This document shows, piece by piece, positions 11,301 through 19,875 of a stretch of 64,000 bases of DNA. Source of the stretch: Cristatella mucedo (Eukaryota; Bryozoa; Phylactolaemata; Cristatellidae); NCBI GenBank assembly GCA_009760855.2, contig WPIO01000060.1:7501-71500 (forward strand), in the 5' to 3' direction. The notes beneath the pieces were generated by a model. It worked only from the letters and a program-made list of their open reading frames with translations, had not been told where the DNA came from and made no database searches. The translations under genes and the position numbers were made by a program. Positions within the stretch are counted from its first letter, which is position 1. Each line of letters starts with the position of its first letter.

Positions 11301-14300
11301 GGTAAGGTTAAGAAGAATACGAGATTCATAGCAACGTCCACAAACATAGCAACACTAGTCCTTTTGTGGGATATAATTACGATCTACCAGTATTTCCATA
11401 GAAAAACTGCAGACTGGCTACGACAAGTAATTATAATTCTAATAATAACGATAGCAGGTCACTTGTATAGCGACCTACGAGAGTTATGAAGTGTGTTTAA
11501 AGGCCAGGATAAGATTAAAATTGATCTCAAACAACTCCCCGTAAGATAATCAATACACATGGGTTTTGTGATAAGAACGGTGCCAAGAATCTAAAACCAA
11601 ACAAGCATCATACATAGACCAAGCATGCTAAAGCAAACATGACACTTATGTCTGCCGGTTAGTAAGACCACCGGCTAGAAACAAGCAATTGATCATGCCC
11701 AGATACGCACAAAAAACACAGTGGAACAAAGTCAAGTGTGGCTTACCTTTTTTGACTACACCCATTGTTAATTCTTCGGGAAGGTCTTCTGCTGAGCAGA
11801 CGATCAGGGCAGAACTAGCAGGCTACAAAGCAGAAAAAGCAAGGGGTCGGGGCGGGCGTGTCACATGCATGTCTGTGTAACATGCATGTGAGAGCAGGCA
11901 AGCTCGCACTGCCAGATCCCCACATTAACACAGTCATGACCACACAATCGGCAGGCGTAGTATTATGCAGAGTTGGCAAGAAGCTGAAGCTGAACGTGGT
12001 GCTTGCTATGCATCAACAATTCTGCAAGCTGCACACTTCGACAGACCGCCAGCAGCACGGGTAGGTGCAGTTGCTGCACGGTAAAGCTATGGCATCACAC
12101 ACCATTTGAGGCCGATGCTTTCGGGTGTGCTCCCTTCTCTCTTTCCACGTGCTAGAAAAAGAAAAAGGACATCGAGTGGCGATGAGACATTCTGCAACAC
12201 GTTTCCAGGCAGCCGACCTGCCAAAGGTGCTGCCATGCAGCTGAAGCAACTTACGGAAATTTCTCGACGTGTATTTTGGTGAACTCAAATAGACTCTTGC
12301 AATAGTCGTGCAGCTCCTCTGCACCTGAAAGCATTCGCTTCCCTGTGCGGCTTCCGTGGCAACTTTGTGGTGGTCAGTTTCATAGACCGGGTACAACAAC
12401 CGCATATGTGACTGATTTCGGCAGACAGATTTCGGCTCACAGCCCCCTTGATCCCCCCAATGGCGTTCAATGGCTAACAGGCTAAGCCGAGCTCAGCCCA
12501 ACCGAGCTGCCAGATCTGCTAGATAAAACATCACTAAATCCAGGGTCTATTACGAAGAATAGAGGCCAACAAACGCATGCATGCAGAGCAAGCTGCACCA
12601 AGCTTCTAAGAGGCAAGCTGGCATACTCAGTGATGTGTTCTTTATCATATCCCCAGCAGTTTCGACGTGCACTTTCGCCTGGGCCAGAGCCATTCCGAGG
12701 CAAGCAGCAGAAGCAGCTGCAGGCAGCTGGGTCGGAGCCATCGGGCAGCCGCCGATGGTCGATTCAGCTGACTGTTGGCCAGCACAACCTTCGCCAGATT
12801 CGGCGGAAGCTGATTGGCCAATATCTGCAACGATGGAATCGCAAATAGTCTTTGAAAAAGAGGCTTAATACCGACAAGTAATATATTAAGCTGAAACGGG
12901 GACTAAAGACTAAAGATGATGGACAAAGGTGAGACCAAGGCAGGCTCGGCCCGTACCTTGGACTGACACCAATAAGGCATCACAAACAAAAAGCATTACA
13001 AACTGCTGGGCCAAGAGACAACTCTTCAACCGTGCAATGATTGGTTAACAATAATAATAATAATAATAAATCTGCATAGCATCCTAAACGAACTTAATCT
13101 CTTTTTAGGGACTTTATATATGCTGTAACAGAAGCATGATCAAATAGTTAGTGGTAACATGCAGTATGTCAACAAGCATAGCATGGACAGAGGTGACAAT
13201 CACACATCAACATATAAAATGGGGTTAGCAGTAGCGTGCATAGTGTCATCGCATGAGCATAAAAAACTAAGTAAAGACAGGGATTCCTAAAGGATTTGAG
13301 ATTCGTAAGAATTTGAGGTTCGTGGGAGGTGTGGCCAAAGTACAGCCTTTTTGAAAGGTGCAGGGACATCACCTGAAGCTAAGGACATATTTATGATATT
13401 GGTTATGCATGGCAGCAGCAGATCTATGCACCGTATAAGTAGGACAGTGAGTACAAGGTCTAGAGGACTAGTAGTCTTCTTTTACTCGGGAACAAATTTC
13501 AGGATGAGGTCTCGCGTGGTCTCCTTGAATGTAGACATTAAGGTGCTGCGCGAAATTAAGGAAGAAGAGTCCTGTGGGGTTGTTACTGAGGGACAGGACT
13601 CTAGGGGAGATGCTGCTTCCTTAGCGATGGACTCTCCGATCTTACCTATCTTGATGATGGAGAAGCTAGAAAAGTGATCAGCTAGATCACAAGGATCACT
13701 AGGTAAAGAGCTAACCTGGGAGTGGTTAAGGAGACGGTTAATGGCAGACAAAAATTTTTGGATCGTGCATATGTGATTCAACAATATTTTTACAGAAGCT
13801 AGACTTGGCCTTAGCTAGGATCGATTGGTATGATCTACAACAGTACTTTTATGCCTGTCGATGATGGAGAGTCAGTCCTGATCTTGTGTATGCTTTTTCA
13901 ACCTTTTGCTTAGTAGACCTATGGACAGTTAGTCCTGATCTTGTGTATGCTTTCTCAACCTTTTGCTTAGTAGACCTAGCTAGTTTAATGTCTGCAGTAA
14001 ATCGTTGGCCGTCTAGATGAGGGGGACACAGTACACTTAGTCACAGATGCCCTAGTCTTGGTTACCCCTGGAAAGGTCAAGGTTGGCCTCCCTGGCTTAA
14101 TCCAGCAACAACTAGGCCGTGTTTACACGATTCCAAAAATTTACTGTGTATACCGTCAAGCTTTTCTCTTGTCCAAACTGGTGTATCGAGCAGCATACCT
14201 TGCCAGACTGGCCAGGGCTTCACCAAATTGGGCCGACTAAGGGGCAGTGTGGCAGTGCTCTCTTTGAACACTTGGGGTCCATGCCCAAAGATTCTTGAGG

Positions 14301-17300
14301 CAAACCAATGGGGAAACTACAAACTGACATGAATGGAGGCTGGGGTGGACCCCAATGGTCGTTTATCTGTGAAATCTCGAATAGGGATACAATTTTTTAA
14401 TGAGATGAGGTTAAGAAAATGGCAGCAACCTTTTAAACAACCAAAACAAAAGCACCCCACGGGTGACCGAATGAGCCTGCATCATGCCAAAGGCAATCAG
14501 TCAGCTCTGCGAGAGAAAAGCTCCCATTTGCAGTAGTTTCCAGCTGTTTTAAAACTTGATCATATCATACACGCCACCCCTTCCAGATCTGCTCAATATT
14601 ATTTTTAGTGGCTATTGCTGAGGGAGCAAACAATTCACGTTGGTTGCATCATTTAGTCTCAGCTTAAAATCCATCTATTCTGCTCAGCTTTCTTCTTTAC
14701 CCCAGTGAGCGAGTCTTTCTTGTTCGTGTGCGTTTTACGTGCCCACCTTAGAATGATTTAGTGGATGCAACAAGCCAGAGGTCCCACTGGCAGGTGGCCC
14801 CTAGTCTTTTTTACTTTTGCATGCCTGTTTAAGCATGTTATGATGCCTGTAACTAACCCTTGGTTACTGATTCAGTTTGCAGCGGGTTGCAAAGCACTTT
14901 AAAGAAGATTTAGTTCATTTTGACACTATACAACTACCTATTATTACTATTACTATTACGCTTTTCAATACAGGACTCTTTTGACTGTCAGATGCATTTT
15001 ATTTGAATAGCACCCCAAGAGATCTTTCTCTCTATATCGCTTTACAAATGCCTAAGGGCTCAAGCTCACGACCTTGGTCGTTGAAGTCAAGCATCTTAAC
15101 CCTGGGCTAGACCAGAGAGGTGTAATATGAACAGAGTAAATAAATTCAAGATTGTAGCCAGCTAGTATATGATTATGGATAAGCATTGTCTAAACTTATG
15201 AGAATTCAGGCTAGGCTGTTTCGATGTCAATGAGTGAGAGTCATTCGATATGCCTCTACAATATGGCACACCCAAGGAGTCTGTACTTGGTTCACTTCTT
15301 TTCTGTACTCTCTTGTTTCTGATTTAATCACCAAGCCCAATATCGGCTTAAATTCCAATGCATTTGGCACACCTGCACTTGAGCTTTGATCCTTTGATCC
15401 GTCACTGTATTACAGCACATCAAATTCTATCAACTACATTGCCGTAGGTATTGCTGACCTTAACACTTGGATGGCAACACAAACGTTCTCCAGGTGAGAC
15501 AATAAAACCAACTTACAACTTATGGACTAACCAGTCGTGACTCAGAAATTAAAAATTCATCTCACAAAATGGGCTGGCTAGCATATCTTCTAGAGCATCT
15601 GTAAAAAATCTGTATCGGTGTCCTTTTCCAAAGTGACCTTTGACTAGACGAGCACATCTGCTCCACAGTCAGGTCTGCTTACTTTCAGCTAAGCAACATA
15701 GCCAAGACTTGCTTAGACATAGATACCATATCCAAGTTGGGCCATACATCTGTGACATCCCATCTCGACTTCTGTAACCAACTACTTGTAGGTCTTCCAG
15801 CCAGTGCAGTAAGGAGCTTACAATTACTGCAAAACTCTACAACTAGATTTGTCGGTCGGGAACGCCTTGATTGCTACATTAAACCGCTTCTAAACAACCT
15901 GCACTGGCTTCCCATCAATCAGAGCATTAACTTCACTGCAAGGTTTGGTCACTCCCTTTTAGATCCCTTCACATGCTTGCTCTGGCATATCTATCCAGAC
16001 CTATCCAAACTACTTTCCTATAAGGCTAGGCATCATATTACCTTCTCTTCTGACTCAAGTCGTTTAGCTGTGCCTAAAACATGCCCCCTGCATGCTTGCT
16101 GATGCATACATATGCACATACTAACACAAAGCACACATGCAACGGTAGAACAAAAACCGGGGATCATATATAGGAAAAGGCAAGCCACATAACCCCATGC
16201 AAAGCATAGCAACTCCTAATTGACTAAAAAATATTTCAATGGCACCAGGCTCGAGATGTAACAGCCTGATAATGTTAAGCCTCATAGCAACAAAATGGAA
16301 AACCGTGCAGAATGCATGGCACACTCACAGCAATCCAGCAGTGCTTGGAATCTAAAATATATTACCGGAATCAGTGTCAAGACGTCCCGAGGTAGCATAC
16401 TCGGCACTACTGGCTGGTGCTTCCGGCACCATTTTTGCACGGCGGTACTCAAGACATGGCACTGCTGCTAATGGAATGTCGTGTTTCTAAAAATGTAAAA
16501 ATTAACCAATGAGGCAACTTGCAAGACAAACTACTGCATCTAAGTGGCAATGATGCTTATCTAAAATTGAAAAGAGTCCTATATCTGAATCAAGACATAG
16601 GTCAGGTTGTCTTTCAGTTTTATTTTACTCTGCAAACATACCAACGAGCCTGCCCTGTCTACCTACCTATCAGATCTACTCCCCCACCAGGATAAGCATC
16701 GTACCACCAGCTTTCCTGAATCTAATCCTCTAGCTACACCTCTTACGAACCTCAAATCCTTTGAAGACCGTGCCGTTAGTTAGTAAGCTCCCAAAGCCTG
16801 AAACTCACTCCCGACTGGCGTTACGACATCCCCTGACATGATCACATTTAAAAAGAAACTAAAATGCATATATTTATCACAGTATTTAGTGGGTCCATGT
16901 GATTCCTCCTTTATGTGCTTATGCATGCTGACACTGTATGCTGCCACTAACCATATTTGCATGCTGACCCTGTGCTGACCCCTAACCATATTATGCCTGT
17001 TATCATTGAGCATGCTACCACTAACCACTCGATCAGGCTTTCTTTGTAGCAAATGTAAAGTACCCAGAAAGAGATTCAGTTCTCTGAAGGCACTATAAGA
17101 AATGTATTATTATTATTACTATTATTCTACCGGAGTCAGCAAATGCTTCTGGTTAATGCATGACAGTAAGTACCAGCTAACACAAGCTACATCGAACAAA
17201 GTATTAAAATGTGATGCAACCATCAATACAAAAATCTGACAGCTGGCTACATGAGTCGACTACCTAAAGAAAAACACCAAGAAGATAATGTAACACTGCT

Positions 17301-19860
17301 CTAGAAATGGCGCACTCAAAAATTAGACACCATCTAAACTGAATTGCAATTTAAAACTACAGAGCAACTGGAGGCTGTCTGCAGTGAGGAACAGTACTAA
17401 GAATTTCATTTTGAGCAGGGAACGATCCTGCAATCTCTAGTTATCGATCCGTCGCTTTAACGAAAAAGGTACCGAGACTAGAATTCCCTCCATACTCAAC
17501 ACACAGCTTCAAAGTATCGCCTACAAAAATTCCACAAATGCCCTCAAGCATTTGTGGAATTTTAAAGTCAACTGCATGAAAGAAGGCCGCGTTTGGAATG
17601 TTGTTGATTTAGTTCTCTCATGGTGCTTTAAAAGTGTCAGATAATTACAACAATAATTATTATTATTATCTGGATATGAGAATGCACAGCACAACAGATT
17701 ATCATAGAATTTGCAAGAATGTGAGGCTGGAAAAACAATAAAGCCTTGGAAAAGTATATATATAAACACAATATATGATCACAGTGATGGAGGTCGGTTG
17801 GAGAACTGGGTAACAGTGTCATATGCCCTGCACATGTAGGCAAGCTGGGACACCTACCCTGACACTGCCAGGACCGAGGAAATAGGGCACCGACAACGTA
17901 CAAACACGAAGCTCCTTGTGCAAGTAGACGGGCATTCCGGAGTCGTGCGTCACCGCCACCCATCCATCAGGTAGCATGTTGAAATTCTTAAAGCGCTTGG
18001 CTTTCTCTGCATAGAAAATAAAAATAACATTCATTATCATTACAGCCAGATTCACCTAAGTCGTCGAAAGTAATGGCTAATAATGGCAGGCAAAGATGTG
18101 TGCCATAGTCAAGGAATCCCAACCTCCATGCTCCATTCGACCATCCACTTATCCCCCAAGCCAGTCATATCACTAGAGGCTCTAGCTTTACATCCCAAGG
18201 CAGGCAAACATGTTAAGGAGGCTCATTGTTAATCGAGATGCCAGCTTACCCAAACTTTTTACGACACTGCATGGCATAACGAGTCTTAAGTTCGACACCT
18301 CAAAACTTGCTAGGAGCCAGGCTATTCTGCCCAATCAGGGCAGCACGGCTTGTTGAACACGTCAATTCACGAGCATAGCAACTGCAGAAACATTATAGCC
18401 AAAGCCATATGATCTGCCTAATCGAGCTGTCTTAGTTAACTAGTCACCTATAAACAACTGCCAGAGCAAGAAAAACATGAAAAACAAGTGCTTGGAAAAC
18501 TAAATCAGTACCAACAACACTTCGGATTGCAGCATCAGCTATGATTTAATTCCAGTCTAGTATTGTGCACTAGTAAGCCAGACTCCACATATCATTTTCA
18601 TCATCACAAATTGCCTGGAATTTCCTCCACATGTATTTTATCCTACAAGCTGATGCCCAACACGACCAATTGCATGCCGTCCTTTGCACTTCACCACTTT
18701 CGGTGGTCCGGCATCTCAACCTGATTGACATGACGACTGAAACAATCTGTCAATTTATTTATTGTTACTTCTCCTGCCATCGATGCTGGGACCAAGAAAA
18801 CTGGAGTCCCATACATCAATGGAACGAATTCTCTCCCCCAATGCCTTCTTCGACAAGTGCACACGTTGGGAGCCCACTGTTTTTTTTTTCATTATACCAA
18901 TGCCTGGCGAATGCAGAAAGAGGTTATAACCTTCGAGAGCGCCTCGTACTGGTAATATCCTGGTATGGTCTAGCAAGGCACGCACAGTTAACCATCCCAC
19001 TACAGGCACGAACATGACAGCCAGTCTACAGCTGAGACAAGGGCACAGTCCGAAGCGTTAAGCGCAGGCATAAGCAGGGGCAGATTAGATGCTAGTCGCC
19101 AGCTACAGATCTTAGCTGGTAGTGCCCCCTGACTTTAACCCTATGGCTACGAAGGCGACCAACCAACCGAGCTTGTCTGCTTGTGAGCACCACGAGCACC
19201 TCACTAGACAAGACAGAAGGGAATCCAAGTGGCACCAGGTGGCGCCGGGTCACACGTTTTGCAGAGCTCGGCCAAAGCTCAGCATCACTGGCCACAAGCG
19301 GTAGGGGGCTTACCAACAAGCACAGTCTTCTCGTACACTTGTCGCCGTGACTCGACTGAGTGGCCGGCGGTCTCATCACTACCCTTGGCACCATCTGCAG
19401 TTTCACCGGCAGCTGATCCATCGTTGCTGCCCCTCAGCTTAGCGGCAGCCCGGCTCTTGGCAGCAGCCTTGCTTCTGTCGTAGTTGCTATCCAGCCAGCT
19501 CTCTGCATCCTCGTTCAGATCCTCGTCGTCATAAGCCAGTGGCACAGGCTCGTCGTCAGGGCTTGATGAAAGCGGAGAGGCGGCAAGTGCATCGCCATTT
19601 CCATCAAATGGAGGGGGCATCTCGGACACAGAGCTACCTGCCTCGGGCTCGCCCACAAAGTTGTCACCATCGGGCACGCAGGTGAAGTTGGTCTTTGTGG
19701 GATTGCCAACGAAGTTGTCTCCTTCGGCACTGCCGGCAAGGTTGTCCCCCTCGGCATCACCAGCAAAGTGGGCCCCCTTGGGGTTGCTGTACTCGCCAGA
19801 AGCAATCTCATCAAACTTCAGCTTCTTTGCAGCAGGCTCTCCGACAGACGATGACTCCAT
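5275..19860 (-). CDS. DGCR8: DGCR8 / Pasha, Microprocessor RNA-binding subunit (13 coding exons, C-terminal exon missing)
   Basis: DGCR8 binds primary microRNA hairpins in the nucleus and positions Drosha to cut them. I assembled 13 exons, 19860-19314 to 5358-5275, totalling 1839 nt (613 codons) with matching phases throughout. Order in the protein: acidic N-terminus with an NLS-like PAAKKLKFD (residues 9-17); WW-like region (about 193-225); the VPCLEYRR segment with the Pro-Cys pair of the heme-binding region (Cys about 243); a variable linker; the second part of the heme/dimerisation region (about 340-380); dsRBD1 (about 395-475); dsRBD2 (about 500-600, with [11 protein letters not shown] and [10 protein letters not shown]). 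The human protein is 773 residues; about 45 C-terminal residues that bind Drosha are unaccounted for. The start is the ATG at 19860, just inside an exon whose acceptor TATTGCAG lies 14 nt upstream, so the 5' UTR begins in an upstream exon. Introns hold many LINE and SINE copies. Confidence 0.93.
5465..5521 (-). CDS. DGCR8: DGCR8 coding exon 13 (dsRBD2 helix)
   Basis: 57-nt microexon, phase 0 to 0. Acceptor CGGTTGTAG, donor CTCCAG|GTGGGG. Encodes [16 protein letters not shown], the second alpha-helix of dsRBD2 with its RNA-contacting basic residues (family pattern KNKR.GKQ.ASQKIL). Confidence 0.92.
5785..5862. mobile_element. Internally deleted SPIN-like hAT MITE
   Basis: 78 bp. It begins CAGTGGTTCTCAACCTTCC and ends CAGGTTGAGAACCGGTG, the two ends of the SPIN family of hAT MITEs, with nearly all of the middle missing. 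The 8-bp flanks (GTCTAGGT and GTTTTTGG) match only in part, so the insertion is old. Sits in a DGCR8 intron. Confidence 0.8.
5863..7099. other. DGCR8 intron 12 remainder
   Basis: No exon or clear repeat seen apart from the MITE at 5785-5862. Short frames on both strands have no recognisable domain. Confidence 0.5.
7100..7199 (-). CDS. DGCR8: DGCR8 coding exon 12 (dsRBD2 beta strands)
   Basis: 100 nt, phase 2 to 0. Acceptor ACGTTGTAG, donor GCCCAG|GTTAGC. Reads [20 protein letters not shown], matching the GMGDTSIKFEVV...K segment that opens the dsRBD2 beta-sheet in DGCR8. Confidence 0.9.
7500..7560. repeat. GA/GAA-rich simple repeat
   Basis: Purine-only imperfect GA/GAA repeat in DGCR8 intron 11. 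Confidence 0.85.
8023..8157 (-). repeat. SINE-1 copy
   Basis: Minus-strand SINE-1. Read in its own direction it has a tRNA-like head 'ggtttggcccagcggttaag', a B-box-like 'gggctcaagcccc' and a tail ending 'gggcgctatgcaaatg'. Lies in DGCR8 intron 11. Confidence 0.85.
8556..8656 (-). CDS. DGCR8: DGCR8 coding exon 11 (dsRBD2 start)
   Basis: 101 nt, phase 0 to 2. Acceptor CACTTGTAG, donor AAAAG|GTAGGC. Encodes [19 protein letters not shown] then LLECLKR, matching I.D.RV.EL..K.GL.SPYQIL.ECLKR in the first helix of DGCR8 dsRBD2. Confidence 0.93.
8820..8929 (-). CDS. DGCR8: DGCR8 coding exon 10 (dsRBD1-dsRBD2 linker)
   Basis: 110 nt, phase 1 to 0. Acceptor CTTTAAAG, donor GTTGAG|GTGAGC. Begins [18 protein letters not shown], which completes the last helix of dsRBD1, then an acidic linker. 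Confidence 0.9.
9095..9298 (-). CDS. DGCR8: DGCR8 coding exon 9 (dsRBD1)
   Basis: 204 nt, phase 1 to 1. Acceptor TGTGTGCAG, donor AATGCTG|GTGAGA. Holds most of dsRBD1: [18 protein letters not shown], then PIYDYRE, the [10 protein letters not shown] strand and the KKNAKSNA helix start. This is the best-conserved exon of the gene. Confidence 0.96.
9299..10599. other. DGCR8 intron 8, 3' part
   Basis: No exon recognised. A short direct repeat 'accaaacgagc' occurs twice at about 9470-9497. Other frames lack any domain signature. Confidence 0.4.
10600..10960 (-). pseudogene. pogo/Tigger-type DDE transposase fragment
   Basis: Minus strand reads [19 protein letters not shown] and then [21 protein letters not shown]. 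These are the catalytic-core signatures of pogo/Tigger/jerky transposases (LILDNAP.H and LPPNTT..LQPLDQ). Stops and frame breaks occur upstream. It is an inactive remnant in DGCR8 intron 8. Confidence 0.9.
11747..11791 (-). CDS. DGCR8: DGCR8 coding exon 8 (small)
   Basis: 45 nt, phase 1 to 1. Acceptor TCTGCTCAG, donor AAAAAG|GTAAGC. Encodes [14 protein letters not shown], the link between the heme-binding region and dsRBD1; the last lysines lead into the NPKGK of exon 9. A tandem CAGCAG at the acceptor could allow NAGNAG choice, but the downstream option would create a stop with the exon 7 end used here. Confidence 0.8.
12099..12151 (-). CDS. DGCR8: DGCR8 coding exon 7 (heme region end)
   Basis: Acceptor TTTTTCTAG is strong. 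Encodes [16 protein letters not shown], matching the RTWAERRQFNREMKRKQ helix after the heme/dimerisation segment. The donor is the weak point: only TGT|GTGATG at 12099 keeps phase 1 for exon 8. The more usual-looking ATG|GTGTGT at 12103 gives a stop in exon 8. An additional small exon is also possible. Confidence 0.75.
12255..12324 (-). CDS. DGCR8: DGCR8 coding exon 6 (heme/dimerisation region)
   Basis: 70 nt, phase 1 to 2. Acceptor CTTTCAG, donor TTTCC|GTAAGT. Encodes [20 protein letters not shown], equivalent to the [22 protein letters not shown] stretch of the DGCR8 Rhed domain. Confidence 0.88.
12627..12824 (-). CDS. DGCR8: DGCR8 coding exon 5 (variable linker)
   Basis: 198 nt, phase 1 to 1. 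Acceptor TCGTTGCAG, donor CTGA|GTATGC. Mostly Ala/Ser/Gly-rich linker, then [19 protein letters not shown], which fits the KAKVEVCKDESV segment just before the second part of the Rhed domain. Assigned on phase and this short match. Confidence 0.8.
12828..13047. other. DGCR8 intron 4, 5' to exon 5
   Basis: No feature seen besides the start of an ATA/TAA simple tail at 13050. Confidence 0.4.
13048..13790 (-). repeat. LINE-B fragment with internal deletion
   Basis: Read on the minus strand: a pre-RT segment with [20 protein letters not shown] and [16 protein letters not shown] (typical of L2/CR1-type LINEs), then a jump to the 3' part ([12 protein letters not shown], compare NLKSFGDRAFSSYAP), then the 3' tail ending in TAA repeats at 13048-13070. 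The reverse-transcriptase core is missing. Confidence 0.8.
13864..13977. repeat. Two-copy 57-bp tandem duplication
   Basis: 13864-13920 and 13921-13977 are near-identical 57-bp units, each ending 'cttagtagacct', with only a few differences. In DGCR8 intron 4. Confidence 0.9.
13978..14870. other. DGCR8 intron 4, middle
   Basis: No recognised exon or named repeat. Confidence 0.4.
14870..14965 (+). repeat. LINE-B 3' tail
   Basis: Diverged tail: 'gttgcaaagcactttaaagaagatttagttc', then 'gacactatacaact', then ATT-rich repeats. Confidence 0.65.
14996..15113 (-). repeat. SINE-1 copy
   Basis: Minus-strand copy; read in its own direction: 'ctggtctagcccagggttaag', a central GGTCGTGAGCTTGAGCCC B-box-like motif and the LINE-B-like tail. 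Confidence 0.8.
15240..16085 (+). repeat. LINE-B fragment (RT to C-terminal part)
   Basis: Contains degraded RT motif B ([17 protein letters not shown]) and the downstream region [20 protein letters not shown] and [15 protein letters not shown]. Many stops and frameshifts. Lies just 3' of exon 4 in transcript terms. Confidence 0.85.
16366..16486 (-). CDS. DGCR8: DGCR8 coding exon 4 (heme-ligand Cys)
   Basis: 121 nt, phase 0 to 1. Acceptor CATTTTTAG, donor TTCCG|GTAATA. Encodes [20 protein letters not shown], matching KHDPPLSSIPCLHYKKM of DGCR8. The Pro-Cys pair that carries the heme-ligating cysteine in the human protein is kept. LINE-B fragments lie on both sides of this exon. Confidence 0.95.
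16650..17125 (+). repeat. LINE-B 3' fragment
   Basis: C-terminal coding remnant ([10 protein letters not shown]-like, then [10 protein letters not shown]) followed by the 3' UTR and a tail ending in ATT repeats. The upstream part (16580-16650) differs from other copies but is shared with 51380-51450. Confidence 0.85.
17606..17670 (+). repeat. LINE-B-like tail remnant
   Basis: 'gatttagttctctcatggtgctttaaaagt' followed by ATT/TTA repeats; only the extreme 3' end remains. Confidence 0.5.
17858..18006 (-). CDS. DGCR8: DGCR8 coding exon 3 (WW domain)
   Basis: 149 nt, phase 1 to 0. Acceptor TTTCTATGCAG, donor GTCAGG|GTAGGT. Encodes [19 protein letters not shown] and [10 protein letters not shown], an unmistakable match to the DGCR8 WW region (LP.GW...[10 protein letters not shown]....TWS.PYFLGTGSIR). 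The second conserved Trp is Leu here (TTG codon, CTLSVP). Confidence 0.97.
18060..19313. other. DGCR8 intron 2
   Basis: 1.3 kb between exons 2 and 3. A frame at 18631-19017 shows no domain. No repeat family was recognised with confidence. Confidence 0.4.
19314..19860 (-). CDS. DGCR8: DGCR8 coding exon 2 (start codon, acidic N-terminus)
   Basis: 547 coding nt from the ATG at 19860 to donor CTTGTTG|GTAAGC. Acceptor TATTGCAG ends at 19875, so the exon also carries 14 nt of 5' UTR. Encodes an NLS-like PAAKKLKFD, five imperfect 9-residue units (residues 24-68) built on GDNF, then acidic [15 protein letters not shown] and a basic patch. Followed in phase 1 by the WW exon. Confidence 0.88.
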
Positions 19861-19875
19861 AATGAATGCCCTGCA

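Noticed and set aside
12581-12868. Plus-strand 95-codon frame
   Set aside because: It is the antisense shadow of DGCR8 exon 5, which is supported by phase and a family match.
17395-17480. B-box-like GATCGTTCCCTGC on the minus strand
   Set aside because: No matching A-box or tRNA fold; too weak for a tRNA or SINE call.
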